Below the pieces are notes generated by a model that was not told the DNA's origin, did no database searches, and saw only the letters and a program-made list of their open reading frames with translations. Shown here piece after piece: positions 5,589-13,268 of a stretch of 22,801 bases of DNA. Each line of letters opens with the position of its first letter. The stretch's first letter is position 1. A program made the translations under genes and the position numbers. This DNA comes from a virus: positions 1-22,801 of the IMG/VR virus record IMGVR_UViG_3300042448_000683, one strand, 5' to 3'.

Positions 5589-5723
5589 TTATTCGCGGCC
5601 CTTGAGGGCGTCGAGGGCCTGACGGCCCTTGGCTTCCAGCGTGTCGGCCTTAGCCTTGTGCTTACGCATGACGAGGGCACCGGCGACGAAGCCGACGAGG
5701 AGGGCGAGGAGGTGGGTGATCAT
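5589..5723 (-). CDS. small single-TM protein
   Basis: Encodes 44 residues from the ATG at 5723 (MITHLLALLVGFVAGALVMRKHKAKADTLEAKGRQALDALKGRE). The first 19 residues are a hydrophobic segment with the small-residue pattern GFVAGAL, followed by a basic, helical tail. The longer in-frame start would overlap the upstream gene heavily and has a low-complexity Ser/Pro-rich N-terminus, so it was rejected. It lies three bases upstream of the lipobox gene. A single membrane anchor plus a cytoplasmic helix fits a lysis accessory protein, but nothing decides its role. Confidence 0.55.
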   Translation of the reverse strand: MITHLLALLVGFVAGALVMRKHKAKADTLEAKGRQALDALKGRE

Positions 5724-5730
5724 GGTGGTG

Positions 5731-5925
5731 TTATTCGTTGGGTAAGAGTTCGACTTTGACGAGGGGGCCGAGGTCGACTGGGGTCTGCGGTGAGTCGAAG
5801 GTGACGATGACGCTGGCTCCGTCAGAGGATGCGGGTTCGCCATCACGCTGCGGAAAGACGGCGGCCAGCAGTTCGTAAGGATTTGAAAGCACCGCGCCGA
5901 CCATGGATATTTTGTAAGTAATCAT
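5731..5925 (-). CDS. small hypothetical protein downstream of the tail fibre
   Basis: Encodes 64 residues (MITYKISMVGAVLSNPYELL) from the ATG at 5925, which overlaps the fibre stop in an ATGA junction. Predicted strands (ASVIVTFDS, LVKVELLPNE) and an acidic, Ser-rich loop suggest a small soluble beta-rich domain without membrane segments. Genes in this position are often fibre chaperones or lysis-cassette leaders, but there is no motif to support either. Confidence 0.5.
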   Translation of the reverse strand: MITYKISMVGAVLSNPYELLAAVFPQRDGEPASSDGASVIVTFDSPQTPVDLGPLVKVELLPNE

Positions 5926-8648
5926 GCTTCTAAGATAATTCCTCCAGCAAAACAACGCATCAGGTATCTGACTCCAGCCGAAGCCGTAGCCTCAACTTGC
6001 TCACGATAAAGGCCGCCGTTGTTTGCGGTAACACCCGTAGGGCCTGCCGAGGTCGTTGCCTCCAGGACTCCGTCTAGGTAAAGTGATACATTGCCAGAGC
6101 CGTCAGAGTAAATGACGTAGTCGGTGACTTGGCTTAGGGCCAGAGCCTTAGTAGTAGCAACAGCGGTTTGCGTGCTCCCGTTGTGCACGATCAGATTAAT
6201 GAAGCTTGCGACACCTCCTAGTTTGCTAAGTCCAATGCCAAAGGTTGTCATAGCTCCAGTTGTTGCGGCAGTATAGCCTCCAACCGTGATGCGTGCTGTC
6301 GTATTTGCATCTCCAAGATAGCCAGAATTGGTAAAACCAAACCGACCAAACAGCCAAATCTTCTTTGAGAAATCGACCCTAAGCTCATGAGCACGGCTTG
6401 AAAATACAGACAAGACGCCAGGAACACCAGCGTACCAACCGCCACGACCTACCGAAGCAGTTGTGGTGGTGTACATCTCTCTCCAGCAATTATATCCAGC
6501 GCTAATTTGGCCAGAGCCGCTTATCGAAGTGCTATTTAAGCCTTCAAACCTCGTAGACATTCCTTGAGCTGATGCGAAATTAAAGACCGAAGGATTTAAA
6601 CTAGTCGTCGAAGATGTTTTAGTGATGGCCTGAACCGCAGTCGCAAACGCCGGAACCGCAGTCGTGACAAACGCCGTAGTAGCCAGCGCCGTGGTATTAT
6701 TGCCAGCGGTCTGCGTGACGCCGATCGTCCCAGTCGGCAGGGAGGGCGTGCCGGTGAAGGTCTGAGAGTCTACAGCGGCCCTCGTCGTATCGGTTCCGTG
6801 GACGTGGTCAGCCCTGGCGTAGCGCAAGGAGGTTCCCACGGCGGCAGTGCCGTTGACCAGCGGGGTAGCGGACGCGGCCTGTGCGACGACGTATGCGGTC
6901 GTGGCGATCTGGGTGGTGTTCGTATCGACTGCGGCGGTCGTTGAAAGTGGGACGCCAGTAAACGTCGGACTTGCGAGGTCGGCCTTGCCGGCGATGTCGG
7001 CGGCGACCAGGAAAGACGAAGGGTTCCCGCTTAGAGGATAGTAGAGCCCATTCGCCACAGTGGTCGTCGAGTAGTCCGCAGCTGTGGCGGTCGCCATCGT
7101 GCCGAGGCCGAGGTTCGTGCGGGCCGTGCCGGTGTTCGCCAGACCGCTTAGGTTATCGGCCTTGAGCAGGAAGCCAGTCGGGCCGGGGTAGGCCACGGTC
7201 TGCGTGCTCATGCCCGTCGGGCCGTTGAAGAAAATCTGAGGATACCCGGCGGCAGTCGAAAGCGTCAGCACGTACGAGTTTGCGGTGCTAGACATCCCTA
7301 GGATGCCTGCGCCGATGCTTGTAGTATCAGGAGAACTAGAAACAAGGATGTCGTTTGTGAACGTGGCACCCGATAGGTTCGCCTTCCCCGCAGCCGATGC
7401 GATCGTGAAGTAGGTGCTGGCGGCCGTAGCACTGAGCAGATAAGGCGAGAGAGCCGTGCTTACCTGTGCCGCAGTCTGATAGCCAGCAGGGTTGGTCTGA
7501 AGGTAGTAGGTGCTCGCCGCGTCAGCCGAGGTCAGCAGGCCGAGGGCGCTGAAGGTCTTGTTCTTCCAGAGGTCGGTCGAGGACTCGTAAGCCAGGAGGT
7601 CGTTATTGGCCAGCGTGCCGATGGCCACGTCGTGCAGTTCCTCGAGCTCATAGCCGTTCTGGACCGCGACGAGGATAGTCCCGAGGGTCGGGTGCGAGCG
7701 GATGACGATGCCGACGTAGACGAGATGCTGGGGAGCGGACGGCTTGGTAGTCGTCCAAGTGCCAGCGGTCGTCGGGGAGAGGTACAGCTGCACGCCTTCG
7801 GTCAGCGCCGAGGTGTCGATGTTCTCCAGTTCGCCGCGCACGATGACGTAGCCCGTGCCGTTGTTAGCGATGGCCGTCTTGACGAAGCCGATGGTCTGGG
7901 CGGAGTTCGCGTCGTTGTTAGCCTGGGCCAGCGTGATTAGGGGCTTGTTGCCCGTGGCCCCGCTGATGTAGACGATGGAGCCAGCCGCGATCGTCGAGCC
8001 GGACTGGTTGCGGACTTCGACCTCTAGGTCGCGGGCGACCGCCGTGCCACCAGCGAGAGCAGCCTGGACGAAGGCGGTCGTCGCGAGGGAGGTATCGTTG
8101 TCGCCGAAGGTCGGGGTGACTGCCCGGGCGTCTCCCGTGAAGACTGGGCTGGCCAGCGGCGCGTAAGCCGACAGGTCCACCGTGAGGTTCCCGGTCGTGA
8201 CCGACAGGGGCGACGAGACGCTGGAGATGAAGTCGGGGGTGGTCGTGACTACTTCCCACGCGGCGTTCTTTCGAGCGTACTGCGATCCGTCCGAGGGGGC
8301 GTCGTTGACTACCGCCAGAGAGCCGAGGCCAAGGTTAGTGCGCGCCGTAGGAGCCGAGGGGAGGTCTGAGAGGTTGTTAGCCTTAACTGCGTAGACCGAC
8401 AGGTTGACCGTCGTCCAGTCGGTGTTGTAGTTCGTGCTGTCAATCTTGGTCAGGAACTGCCCAGCCGTACCGCCAGCAGGGACGCCTACGCCAGGGGCTC
8501 CCGCAGGGCCGGGGACGCCGACGCTACCCGTCAGGGTGCCAGGGACGATGCCCGAGATGGTGCCCGAGATGGTGGACTGGTCAGCGGAGAATACCCCCGA
8601 GATGGTCCCGAAGGTCGAAGCCGTCGAGGTGATCGTCGCGTCGGGCAT
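5922..8648 (-). CDS. modular tail fibre / receptor-binding protein
   Basis: Encodes 908 residues, the largest protein here. The N-terminus (1-42) is a Ser/Thr/Gly-rich repetitive segment, followed by a very short collagen-like stretch (about 46-57, GPAGAPGVG). Three fibre repeats of the type 'SP.FTG....L....ttalATTAFV' lie at about 166-198, 559-591 and 629-663. Two copies of '(A)NNLSDL...TARTNLGLG' lie at about 90-109 and 497-516. A globular domain at about 205-341 (NQSGSTIAAGSIVYISGATGN ... ELEELHDV) interrupts them. The C-terminal 220 residues form a beta-rich, LamG-like domain (YVIYSDGSGNVSLYLDGVL) that probably carries receptor binding. Known phage fibres of this type trimerise and bind the cell surface. 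The last 700 bases are visibly more A/T-rich than the rest. Confidence 0.85.
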   Translation of the reverse strand: MPDATITSTASTFGTISGVFSADQSTISGTISGIVPGTLTGSVGVPGPAGAPGVGVPAGGTAGQFLTKIDSTNYNTDWTTVNLSVYAVKANNLSDLPSAPTARTNLGLGSLAVVNDAPSDGSQYARKNAAWEVVTTTPDFISSVSSPLSVTTGNLTVDLSAYAPLASPVFTGDARAVTPTFGDNDTSLATTAFVQAALAGGTAVARDLEVEVRNQSGSTIAAGSIVYISGATGNKPLITLAQANNDANSAQTIGFVKTAIANNGTGYVIVRGELENIDTSALTEGVQLYLSPTTAGTWTTTKPSAPQHLVYVGIVIRSHPTLGTILVAVQNGYELEELHDVAIGTLANNDLLAYESSTDLWKNKTFSALGLLTSADAASTYYLQTNPAGYQTAAQVSTALSPYLLSATAASTYFTIASAAGKANLSGATFTNDILVSSSPDTTSIGAGILGMSSTANSYVLTLSTAAGYPQIFFNGPTGMSTQTVAYPGPTGFLLKADNLSGLANTGTARTNLGLGTMATATAADYSTTTVANGLYYPLSGNPSSFLVAADIAGKADLASPTFTGVPLSTTAAVDTNTTQIATTAYVVAQAASATPLVNGTAAVGTSLRYARADHVHGTDTTRAAVDSQTFTGTPSLPTGTIGVTQTAGNNTTALATTAFVTTAVPAFATAVQAITKTSSTTSLNPSVFNFASAQGMSTRFEGLNSTSISGSGQISAGYNCWREMYTTTTASVGRGGWYAGVPGVLSVFSSRAHELRVDFSKKIWLFGRFGFTNSGYLGDANTTARITVGGYTAATTGAMTTFGIGLSKLGGVASFINLIVHNGSTQTAVATTKALALSQVTDYVIYSDGSGNVSLYLDGVLEATTSAGPTGVTANNGGLYREQVEATASAGVRYLMRCFAGGIILEA
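6660..8153 (-). repeat. dispersed tail-fibre repeat units (three FTG...ATTAFV copies)
   Basis: Three diverged copies of a roughly 33-residue fibre unit lie at 8153-8058, 6974-6876 and 6764-6660. Each opens with FTG and closes with ATTAFV or ATTAYV. They are separated by a globular insertion and by the second TARTNLGLG unit. In known fibres such units form a repetitive triple-stranded shaft. The nucleotide sequences are diverged. Confidence 0.6.
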
Positions 8649-8651
8649 GGC

Positions 8652-8972
8652 TTAGACGGTGACGGAGTCGATGACGTTGACGCGGAAGAGTTCGGTGCGC
8701 GAGATGGTCGAGCCCGGGAAGACGAACTTGATGTCCCACTTGCCGAGGCCGATAGCCCAGTCAGCGGTCGAGCCCGGGTAGGTCACCGTGAAGGACAGGC
8801 CGTCTCCGGCCTTGGTCACCGTCATCGCGTAGACGTTGTTCTGGCGGTCTTCGAGGGACGAGCTGATGGTCGTCGTCAGGAGGTTGGCCGGACCCGTCGC
8901 CCCGGGCGTCCAGGTAAAGGTGCAGGCGAAGGTGTTACCCTGCGAGACGGTTACTTGATTAGTGCAGCTCAT
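8652..8972 (-). CDS. small beta-rich tail/baseplate protein
   Basis: Encodes 106 residues (MSCTNQVTVSQGNTFACTFT). The sequence alternates strands (VTVSQGNTFACTFTWTPG, NNVYAMTVTKAGDGLSFTVTYPG, WDIKFVFPGS, LFRVNVIDSVTV). It resembles the immunoglobulin-like or BppU-N-like domains found just before tail fibres, where they link the fibre to the tail tip. It ends three bases before the fibre start. Its own start is preceded by a C8 run and one copy of the recurrent TTCCAATC..GGCAAG element (site at 8984-9000). Structural role inferred from position. Confidence 0.6.
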   Translation of the reverse strand: MSCTNQVTVSQGNTFACTFTWTPGATGPANLLTTTISSSLEDRQNNVYAMTVTKAGDGLSFTVTYPGSTADWAIGLGKWDIKFVFPGSTISRTELFRVNVIDSVTV

Positions 8973-8983
8973 CGGGTCTTAAC

Positions 8984-9000
8984 CTTGCCCCGATTGGAAG
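8984..9000 (-). promoter_or_regulatory. recurrent pre-start motif, copy 1
   Basis: On the minus strand reads CTTCCAATCGGGGCAAG, after a run of eight C, and ends 11 bases before the ATG at 8972. No Shine-Dalgarno sequence is present. It is the best-matching copy together with the one before the head-tail joining gene. Confidence 0.45.
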
Positions 9001-9007
9001 GGGGGGG

Positions 9008-9445
9008 TCAGAAGGCCGTCAGTTTACCGATGGAGGTGATGGGGTCGAGCGGCGTTGTGCTTCCCGTGTTCTGGGATCCTGTGTCGAAGAAGGTCGAAGT
9101 AAGGGCATAAGAAGTGCCTGTCACGGCGACCAGTTCCCCAATCATCTCATTCTTAAACTCAGTTGTTGCCGCAGTACCAGGGAATGTTGGATCGGTTGGA
9201 ACCATGAAGAAAGTATAATTACCAGACCTCATGGCGCTCAAGATGGTAGGCTGTTGGTCGCTTATGCTTTGAACCCCACGCGGCCACCTGATTAATCCGC
9301 TTCCAGTCGCAGCCGATTTTTGACCTGAATAATATTCGATGGTAAAATCATATACCAAATAATCGTAGTTGCTCTCAAGGCACCACGCGCAACGGAACTT
9401 ACCCCAAGTCGAGACCGATGAAGAGCTGCCTACGATGCTTCCCAT
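9008..9445 (-). CDS. hypothetical tail-associated protein
   Basis: Encodes 145 residues (MGSIVGSSSSVSTWGKFRCA). Ser/Thr/Gly-rich, no membrane segment, many short strands (YDYLVYDFTIEYYSG, YTFFMVPTDPTF). Two Cys (CAWC) near the N-terminus could bind metal or be coincidental. It starts at the stop of the gene upstream and is one of a run of small tail or baseplate genes before the fibre. The coding sequence is richer in A/T than its neighbours. No family recognised; a structural role is inferred only from position. Confidence 0.55.
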   Translation of the reverse strand: MGSIVGSSSSVSTWGKFRCAWCLESNYDYLVYDFTIEYYSGQKSAATGSGLIRWPRGVQSISDQQPTILSAMRSGNYTFFMVPTDPTFPGTAATTEFKNEMIGELVAVTGTSYALTSTFFDTGSQNTGSTTPLDPITSIGKLTAF

Positions 9446-10032
9446 CAGATGCGGGCGTAGTAATAGGTCGCCGTCGCGGTTCCGAGCTTGATGCGGTCAG
9501 CCCAGAGGGAGCCGGTGACGTATTGGTCTACTGAATAGACTCCACTTCCGAGCGAGTTCACCTTAGCCAAAGCAAGGTAGCCGTAAGTGTCGGTGTCGGT
9601 GGGAAGGGTTCCACCCGTATTGAACACGGTCGGGTAGGGGTCGTCCGGGTCGTAAGGGCTGATAGGCGCCGAAGGGGGGAACTGATTGGTCGTGGCGTCC
9701 GGGCCTACGCGGAGGTAGACGATGCACGACGAGGTCGACGCGAAGTCGAGGATTAGCTGATAGCCTGTCGTCAGGTCGTCGAGATACTCGAACTCCTCTT
9801 CCGTCTCGTTGTAGACCTGTGGCATCAGGTTGTTAAATGTGCCAGGGCAGATCTCGTAGGTGACAATCGTGGACTCGCCCACCGTGACCTCTTGGACGTT
9901 CTTGACCTTGAAGGGCGAGCAAGTGTCCTGACCGGCACCGTCATACATGTCGGCGAACTCCCTCTGGATGCCGAGTATCGACTGATTGTTAGTCGTCGAA
10001 AAGACGTAGCCGTCTCCGTTGCGGATAGCCAT
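9445..10032 (-). CDS. hypothetical tail/baseplate protein
   Basis: Encodes 195 residues (MAIRNGDGYVFSTTNNQSIL). Strand-rich throughout, with an acidic patch (NETEEEFEYLDDLTTG), a Pro/Asp-rich linker (PISPYDPDDPYPTVF) and a Tyr-rich C-terminus (ATATYYYARI). No membrane segment or catalytic motif. The gene abuts its neighbours on both sides. The compact linker-plus-domain form suits a baseplate component, but this is inference. Confidence 0.55.
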   Translation of the reverse strand: MAIRNGDGYVFSTTNNQSILGIQREFADMYDGAGQDTCSPFKVKNVQEVTVGESTIVTYEICPGTFNNLMPQVYNETEEEFEYLDDLTTGYQLILDFASTSSCIVYLRVGPDATTNQFPPSAPISPYDPDDPYPTVFNTGGTLPTDTDTYGYLALAKVNSLGSGVYSVDQYVTGSLWADRIKLGTATATYYYARI

Positions 10033-10035
10033 GGC

Positions 10036-10911
10036 TTAGGAGGTGGCGGCGTAGTAGACCTTACGGCTCCAGCCTTCGTTGCTGTAGCGTACCTCGTAGG
10101 AGATTTTCAGGACAGACCCAGCGTAGCGCTCGATGTTTGCGTTAGACAGCAAGAGCTTGGGGCCGAACTCCCCATCGCCACCGGCACCGACATATGACGG
10201 GATGATGGAGACGGAGAACACCCCTCCCCAAGTCCCGTTGTTCGAGGACGCTCCGAGCAAGTCGACGAACTCAGCCGGTGCGGCCGTGTCGGTCGTGTAG
10301 AAGAATCCAGAGAAGGTCGTCGTCGGCGTGAGGTAGTTGGTCTTGCCGTAGAGCTCGCGGACGGTGGGGTCGACGAAGCCGATGAAACGGCCACCGCTGG
10401 CTTTCTCAAAGCAGGCGCCGTTGTCCCCGATGCGGGACTTGACCGGGTTTCCTGTCGGGCCTTTGACCGTCGGGCCTAGGTCGCTTTCAGGATAGTCAGG
10501 AGGGTCTCCAGGGGCGGCGTCTCCGCGTCCGGCGATGGGGCCTTCCCAGCCAGCCGCTTGGTCGAGGAAGTTGATGTGGGTCGTGATGTTCTCGGAGCCA
10601 AGCGAGTTGCTCGCGATCATCTGCGGTAGCGTGTAATTGCTTCCCGTGTAGGCCGTGTCGATGCCCACATAATCCACGGTGATGGTGGCAATGTTCAGCG
10701 CGTCGTAGGAGACCCCGACCTTGTGGGCCTTCATGTAGGTGTAGCTGGAGTCCGGGTGGGAGGAGCCGATGACGGCGACGTTGAAGTTGCCGTTCTGGTC
10801 GGACTTGAAGACGCAAGTCCCGGTCATCAGGCCGAAGCCGTCCCCTTGGACTTTCCATCCTGGTTGCAGGATGGCGTTCACCATTGCGTTGCCGTAGTCG
10901 ATGCGTGCCAT
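10036..10911 (-). CDS. hypothetical tail-tip/baseplate protein
   Basis: Encodes 291 residues (MARIDYGNAMVNAILQPGWK). The protein is Gly/Ser/Thr/Asp-rich, with strands throughout and a loop rich in Pro and Asp (GDAAPGDPPDYPESDLGP) near the middle. It begins nine bases downstream of the tape-measure candidate, which is where distal tail or tail-tip proteins are encoded in siphoviruses. I see no characteristic Dit/Tal motif, so the role is from position. Confidence 0.55.
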   Translation of the reverse strand: MARIDYGNAMVNAILQPGWKVQGDGFGLMTGTCVFKSDQNGNFNVAVIGSSHPDSSYTYMKAHKVGVSYDALNIATITVDYVGIDTAYTGSNYTLPQMIASNSLGSENITTHINFLDQAAGWEGPIAGRGDAAPGDPPDYPESDLGPTVKGPTGNPVKSRIGDNGACFEKASGGRFIGFVDPTVRELYGKTNYLTPTTTFSGFFYTTDTAAPAEFVDLLGASSNNGTWGGVFSVSIIPSYVGAGGDGEFGPKLLLSNANIERYAGSVLKISYEVRYSNEGWSRKVYYAATS

Positions 10912-10920
10912 GTTAGTAGA

Positions 10921-11775
10921 TCAGAGAGTGGACATAATCGAGGCGCTGTATTGCGCCTTCAGTTCTGTCTTGGTGAAGTCGGGGGCGGTGCTCTGCTCTC
11001 CCTTGCTGGCGATTTTGTCGAGCAGTTCGGTCTGCTTCCGTGCTTCCGCAAGGGAATCGTCGAGGGCTTGAAGCACCGGGTTGGCGCCGACGCCGACGAC
11101 GTTGGAAAAGCCCTCGGGGGCCTTGAAGGAGTTTTCCTTGGTGGCTTTTTCGTCTTCAAAGATTGAGGCGTACTTCTTGCCTTCAGGGCTTGCCAAGAAT
11201 GCTTCTAAGGCACGCCTTTGCATGGCAGGGTCTTTCTCAATAGTATCTCCGGAGCCAGGCCTAATTGTCCGTCTTGCATGGGGAGCCAATCTCCTACCTT
11301 CTTCCGTTTCCTCAAGGAAGCGCCGTGTGAGTTGTTCGCGGCCAGCCTTTACTTCGCGTTCTTCCTTTTCTCTGGCGTCCTTAGCCTTAAAGAAGTTCGC
11401 CATTTTTGTTTCTTCATCAGTAGCAAGTTTGGTTTTTCCTTCGGCGATTCGGTTTACGCCGTCAGTCGCAAGTTGATTGGCTTCGGCGATGGCGTTGCTG
11501 ACAAAGGCGATGATGCCGGAGATGATGGCAAGGGGGCCGAGGAAGGACAGGAACACCGACGAGATGGTGTTGCCGAACGCTTTGCCAATCTTGTCAAACT
11601 GACCTCCTACGGCCGATGTGGCCTTGGTCGTTGTCTGCTCAACGGCGCCGCCCGCGGTACCTACCTTGACGGACGAAGCACGCTTCTCCAGGCTGGTGAT
11701 GGCTTCCTTGGCGCGGTCGACCGCCTGCGGGACATCGGACGTAGCCTTGATCTGAACTTCAAGTGATTGGGCCAT
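10921..11775 (-). CDS. tail tape measure candidate (short)
   Basis: Encodes 284 residues (MAQSLEVQIKATSDVPQAVD) from the ATG at 11775, which lies 17 bases inside the end of the preceding gene. The N-terminal helical segment with 'QIKATSD...A...AKEAITSLEKR' is typical of tape measure openings. A hydrophobic region at about 91-119 (SVFLSFLGPLAIISGIIAFVSNAI) could be the membrane-inserting segment seen in such proteins. The rest is a charged helical stretch (REKEEREVKAGREQLTRRF). Tape measures set tail length; 284 residues implies a very short tail or a split gene. It sits after the tail tube and chaperone-like genes, as expected. Confidence 0.6.
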   Translation of the reverse strand: MAQSLEVQIKATSDVPQAVDRAKEAITSLEKRASSVKVGTAGGAVEQTTTKATSAVGGQFDKIGKAFGNTISSVFLSFLGPLAIISGIIAFVSNAIAEANQLATDGVNRIAEGKTKLATDEETKMANFFKAKDAREKEEREVKAGREQLTRRFLEETEEGRRLAPHARRTIRPGSGDTIEKDPAMQRRALEAFLASPEGKKYASIFEDEKATKENSFKAPEGFSNVVGVGANPVLQALDDSLAEARKQTELLDKIASKGEQSTAPDFTKTELKAQYSASIMSTL

Positions 11776-12361
11776 CGGTGGTAGGGGGGCTTTCCTTTGC
11801 AGGATTGGAAGCGGAGAAGTAGGCTTCCCGGGCTTCCTCATCGGCCATGAAGGCTTCCTCCTCCGTGGACATGATGGAGACATCGGCACCGTTGCGGACA
11901 CCGAAGGCCGTGTTAAGCCAGATGGCCTGACACTCGGGCATCTCCCAGGCACGCTGCTCGGGTATCCCGTTGGCAATCAGTCCAGCCACGATAGCCAAAG
12001 GCCACGGGATGTTCTTGCCGTTGCCGCCCTTGGTCTTGGTCTGTTCCCAGAACTTAGGCCAATGCCCGACAAGGATGTAGGACGAAAACAAGTTGAGTTG
12101 GCGCTGGAACTCCTCGGGGTATCTCTCGAGCTGCAAGACCCGCCAAGTGTCCCTGATGCCGAACTTACCGATGGGCTCCTCGGCGCACAGTTGCACGGCG
12201 AGGATAAGGTCTGCCGGGGTGATCGCGCGATGGCTGTCCACCAGCGGTGATTGGAAAGCCTCCAGACGCACGCGATACTTGAGGCACCAGGGGTAAAGCG
12301 TGCGACCCAGAATCCTAAAAGGAGCCGGGTCGACGTAGGCGTTAAGGAAGCGTTTATCCAC
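11759..12361 (-). CDS. tail assembly chaperone-like protein
   Basis: Encodes 200 residues from a GTG at 12361, preceded by GAGGGTA, one of few SD-like sequences here. The fold looks helical, with Trp-rich segments (GIRDTWRVLQLERYPEEFQRQL, PWPLAIVAGLIANGIPEQRAWEMPECQAIWLN). It is encoded between tail tube and tape measure, where siphoviruses place the tail assembly chaperone that coats the tape measure. The C-terminus is acidic then unstructured (SPPTTDGPIT). It ends 17 bases inside the tape-measure gene, and its last codons contain a C6 run in the right frame for a +1 shift. A GAAA-capped hairpin lies just upstream of the start. Confidence 0.5.
   Translation of the reverse strand: MDKRFLNAYVDPAPFRILGRTLYPWCLKYRVRLEAFQSPLVDSHRAITPADLILAVQLCAEEPIGKFGIRDTWRVLQLERYPEEFQRQLNLFSSYILVGHWPKFWEQTKTKGGNGKNIPWPLAIVAGLIANGIPEQRAWEMPECQAIWLNTAFGVRNGADVSIMSTEEEAFMADEEAREAYFSASNPAKESPPTTDGPIT
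11795..11811 (-). promoter_or_regulatory. recurrent pre-start motif, weak copy
   Basis: Minus strand reads CTTCCAATCCTGCAAAG, inside the last codons of the chaperone-like gene and 19 bases before the tape-measure ATG at 11775. It fits the same CTTCCAATCC..GCAA pattern but its spacing is too long for a ribosome-binding element and coding constraint may explain it. Confidence 0.25.
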
Positions 12362-12376
12362 TACCCTCTAGACTGT

Positions 12377-12390
12377 CCCCCTTTCGGGGG
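12377..12390 (-). promoter_or_regulatory. CCCCC-GAAA-GGGGG hairpin before the chaperone-like gene
   Basis: On the transcript the sequence is CCCCC, GAAA, GGGGG: five G-C pairs closed by a stable GNRA tetraloop, between the tail-tube stop and the GTG start of the next gene. No U-run follows, so it is unlikely to be an intrinsic terminator. It may adjust mRNA stability or the level of the downstream gene. Confidence 0.5.
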
Positions 12391-12396
12391 TGTCAA

Positions 12397-12777
12397 TTAC
12401 GCGTAGGTGATACCTTCGAAGTCGACCGCCGTAACGGTGACAGAAGTAAAACCCTTGTTGGTGCCCTTGTCATCGACCTTGGTCACGACTCCCGCAAACG
12501 AGACTGAAGCCGAGCCAGCCGGATAGGCAGAGAGGGTGTTGACCGTGAAGGTGATGGTGGCGCCGAGGACCGGGATGGAAGAGGTCTTGGCGATGCCTTC
12601 GATGGTGATCTCGGACTTGCGGTCGTCCAGGCGGTGCGTTTTCGTGATGCCCGTCTCATCGACGACCATGGCCTCGGAGTTGAACGAGGACGAGAGGCTG
12701 TAGCTCTGCACGAAGAGGTTAGCGACAGTACCCGCGACTCCGTAGATGCAGGTGGTTCCGTTTGAGATGGCGGCCAT
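12397..12777 (-). CDS. tail tube protein
   Basis: Encodes 126 residues (MAAISNGTTCIYGVAGTVAN). The pattern resembles small siphovirus tail tube proteins: an N-terminal loop, then strand-rich segments ending in 'DRKSEITIEGIAKTSSIPVLGATITFTV' and 'KVDDKGTNKGFTSVTVTAVDFEGITYA'. Known tail tube proteins stack as hexameric rings around the tape measure. The gene lies between the tail terminator and the chaperone-like gene, matching the usual tail order. Its start is preceded by one copy of the recurrent motif (12783-12799). Confidence 0.65.
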   Translation of the reverse strand: MAAISNGTTCIYGVAGTVANLFVQSYSLSSSFNSEAMVVDETGITKTHRLDDRKSEITIEGIAKTSSIPVLGATITFTVNTLSAYPAGSASVSFAGVVTKVDDKGTNKGFTSVTVTAVDFEGITYA

Positions 12778-12782
12778 TTGTA

Positions 12783-12799
12783 ATTGCGGGCTTTGGAAT
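12783..12799 (-). promoter_or_regulatory. recurrent pre-start motif, copy before tail tube
   Basis: Minus strand reads ATTCCAAAGCCCGCAAT, ending five bases before the ATG at 12777. It matches the ATTCCA...CGCAA form also seen before the scaffold-like gene. Confidence 0.4.
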
Positions 12800-12803
12800 T
12801 GGC

Positions 12804-13235
12804 TTAGGCGGGCAGGACCACCAGCACGTCGAACGAGAAGGAAGTCGCCCAGGAGCGCTCGTCGATGCCTTCGTCTTCGGACTGCATCGTGACGTCGTAA
12901 CAGGCCGCGTCGGTCGAGGCTACGAAGGCCGCCTTGATGCTGGTCAGGTCACGCATATTGCCGGACAGGGCGGCGCAGCGGGCGCGGTGATCGGCGAGGG
13001 TCGTGTCGTCGGCGTTCGAGAAGAGGGTGATGCGGACCGAGCAGCTGAAGTTGCCTTCGCCTTCGGGGAGGTCGGCAGGACTGCGGGCAGACTCGCAGAG
13101 GACCACGGCCTTGGGCAGGGTCTGGGTCGCGGCGCTGTCGCCCGTCAGGAAGGCCACGGTGGTCAGCCCAGTCTGGGTGGATAGGTAGGTGGCGAGGGTA
13201 GACTCGCAGATGTGCCTAATGCTCTTCGTGCCCAT
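12804..13235 (-). CDS. tail terminator / tail completion protein
   Basis: Encodes 143 residues (MGTKSIRHICESTLATYLST). It has a helix followed by strands with a pattern 'VVLCESARSPADLPEGEGNFSCSVRITLFSN', a helix (HRARCAALSGNM) and a C-terminal strand (TSFSFDVLVVLPA). This order, a small alpha/beta protein just before the tail tube, is typical of tail terminator (gpU-like) proteins, which cap the tube and join it to the head. Specific identity is inferred from position and fold pattern. It reads away from the ligase gene on the other strand. Confidence 0.55.
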   Translation of the reverse strand: MGTKSIRHICESTLATYLSTQTGLTTVAFLTGDSAATQTLPKAVVLCESARSPADLPEGEGNFSCSVRITLFSNADDTTLADHRARCAALSGNMRDLTSIKAAFVASTDAACYDVTMQSEDEGIDERSWATSFSFDVLVVLPA

Positions 13236-13241
13236 TGTACC

Positions 13242-13258
13242 TTTGCCCGCTTTGGTAG
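13242..13258 (-). promoter_or_regulatory. recurrent pre-start motif, copy before tail terminator
   Basis: Minus strand reads CTACCAAAGCGGGCAAA, six bases before the ATG at 13235. It lies in the 69-bp divergent gap shared with the ligase promoter. Confidence 0.4.
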
Positions 13259-13268
13259 GGAAAGGAAC

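Noticed and set aside
8492-8513. Collagen-like region in the tail fibre
   Set aside because: Only a few Gly-x-y triplets are visible, so it is noted within the fibre but not reported as a separate collagen domain.
10921-11976. Longer tape-measure start in the same frame upstream of 11775
   Set aside because: The additional 67 residues are Pro/Ser/Arg-rich shadow sequence of the chaperone-like gene; the ATG at 11775 opens the proper helix.
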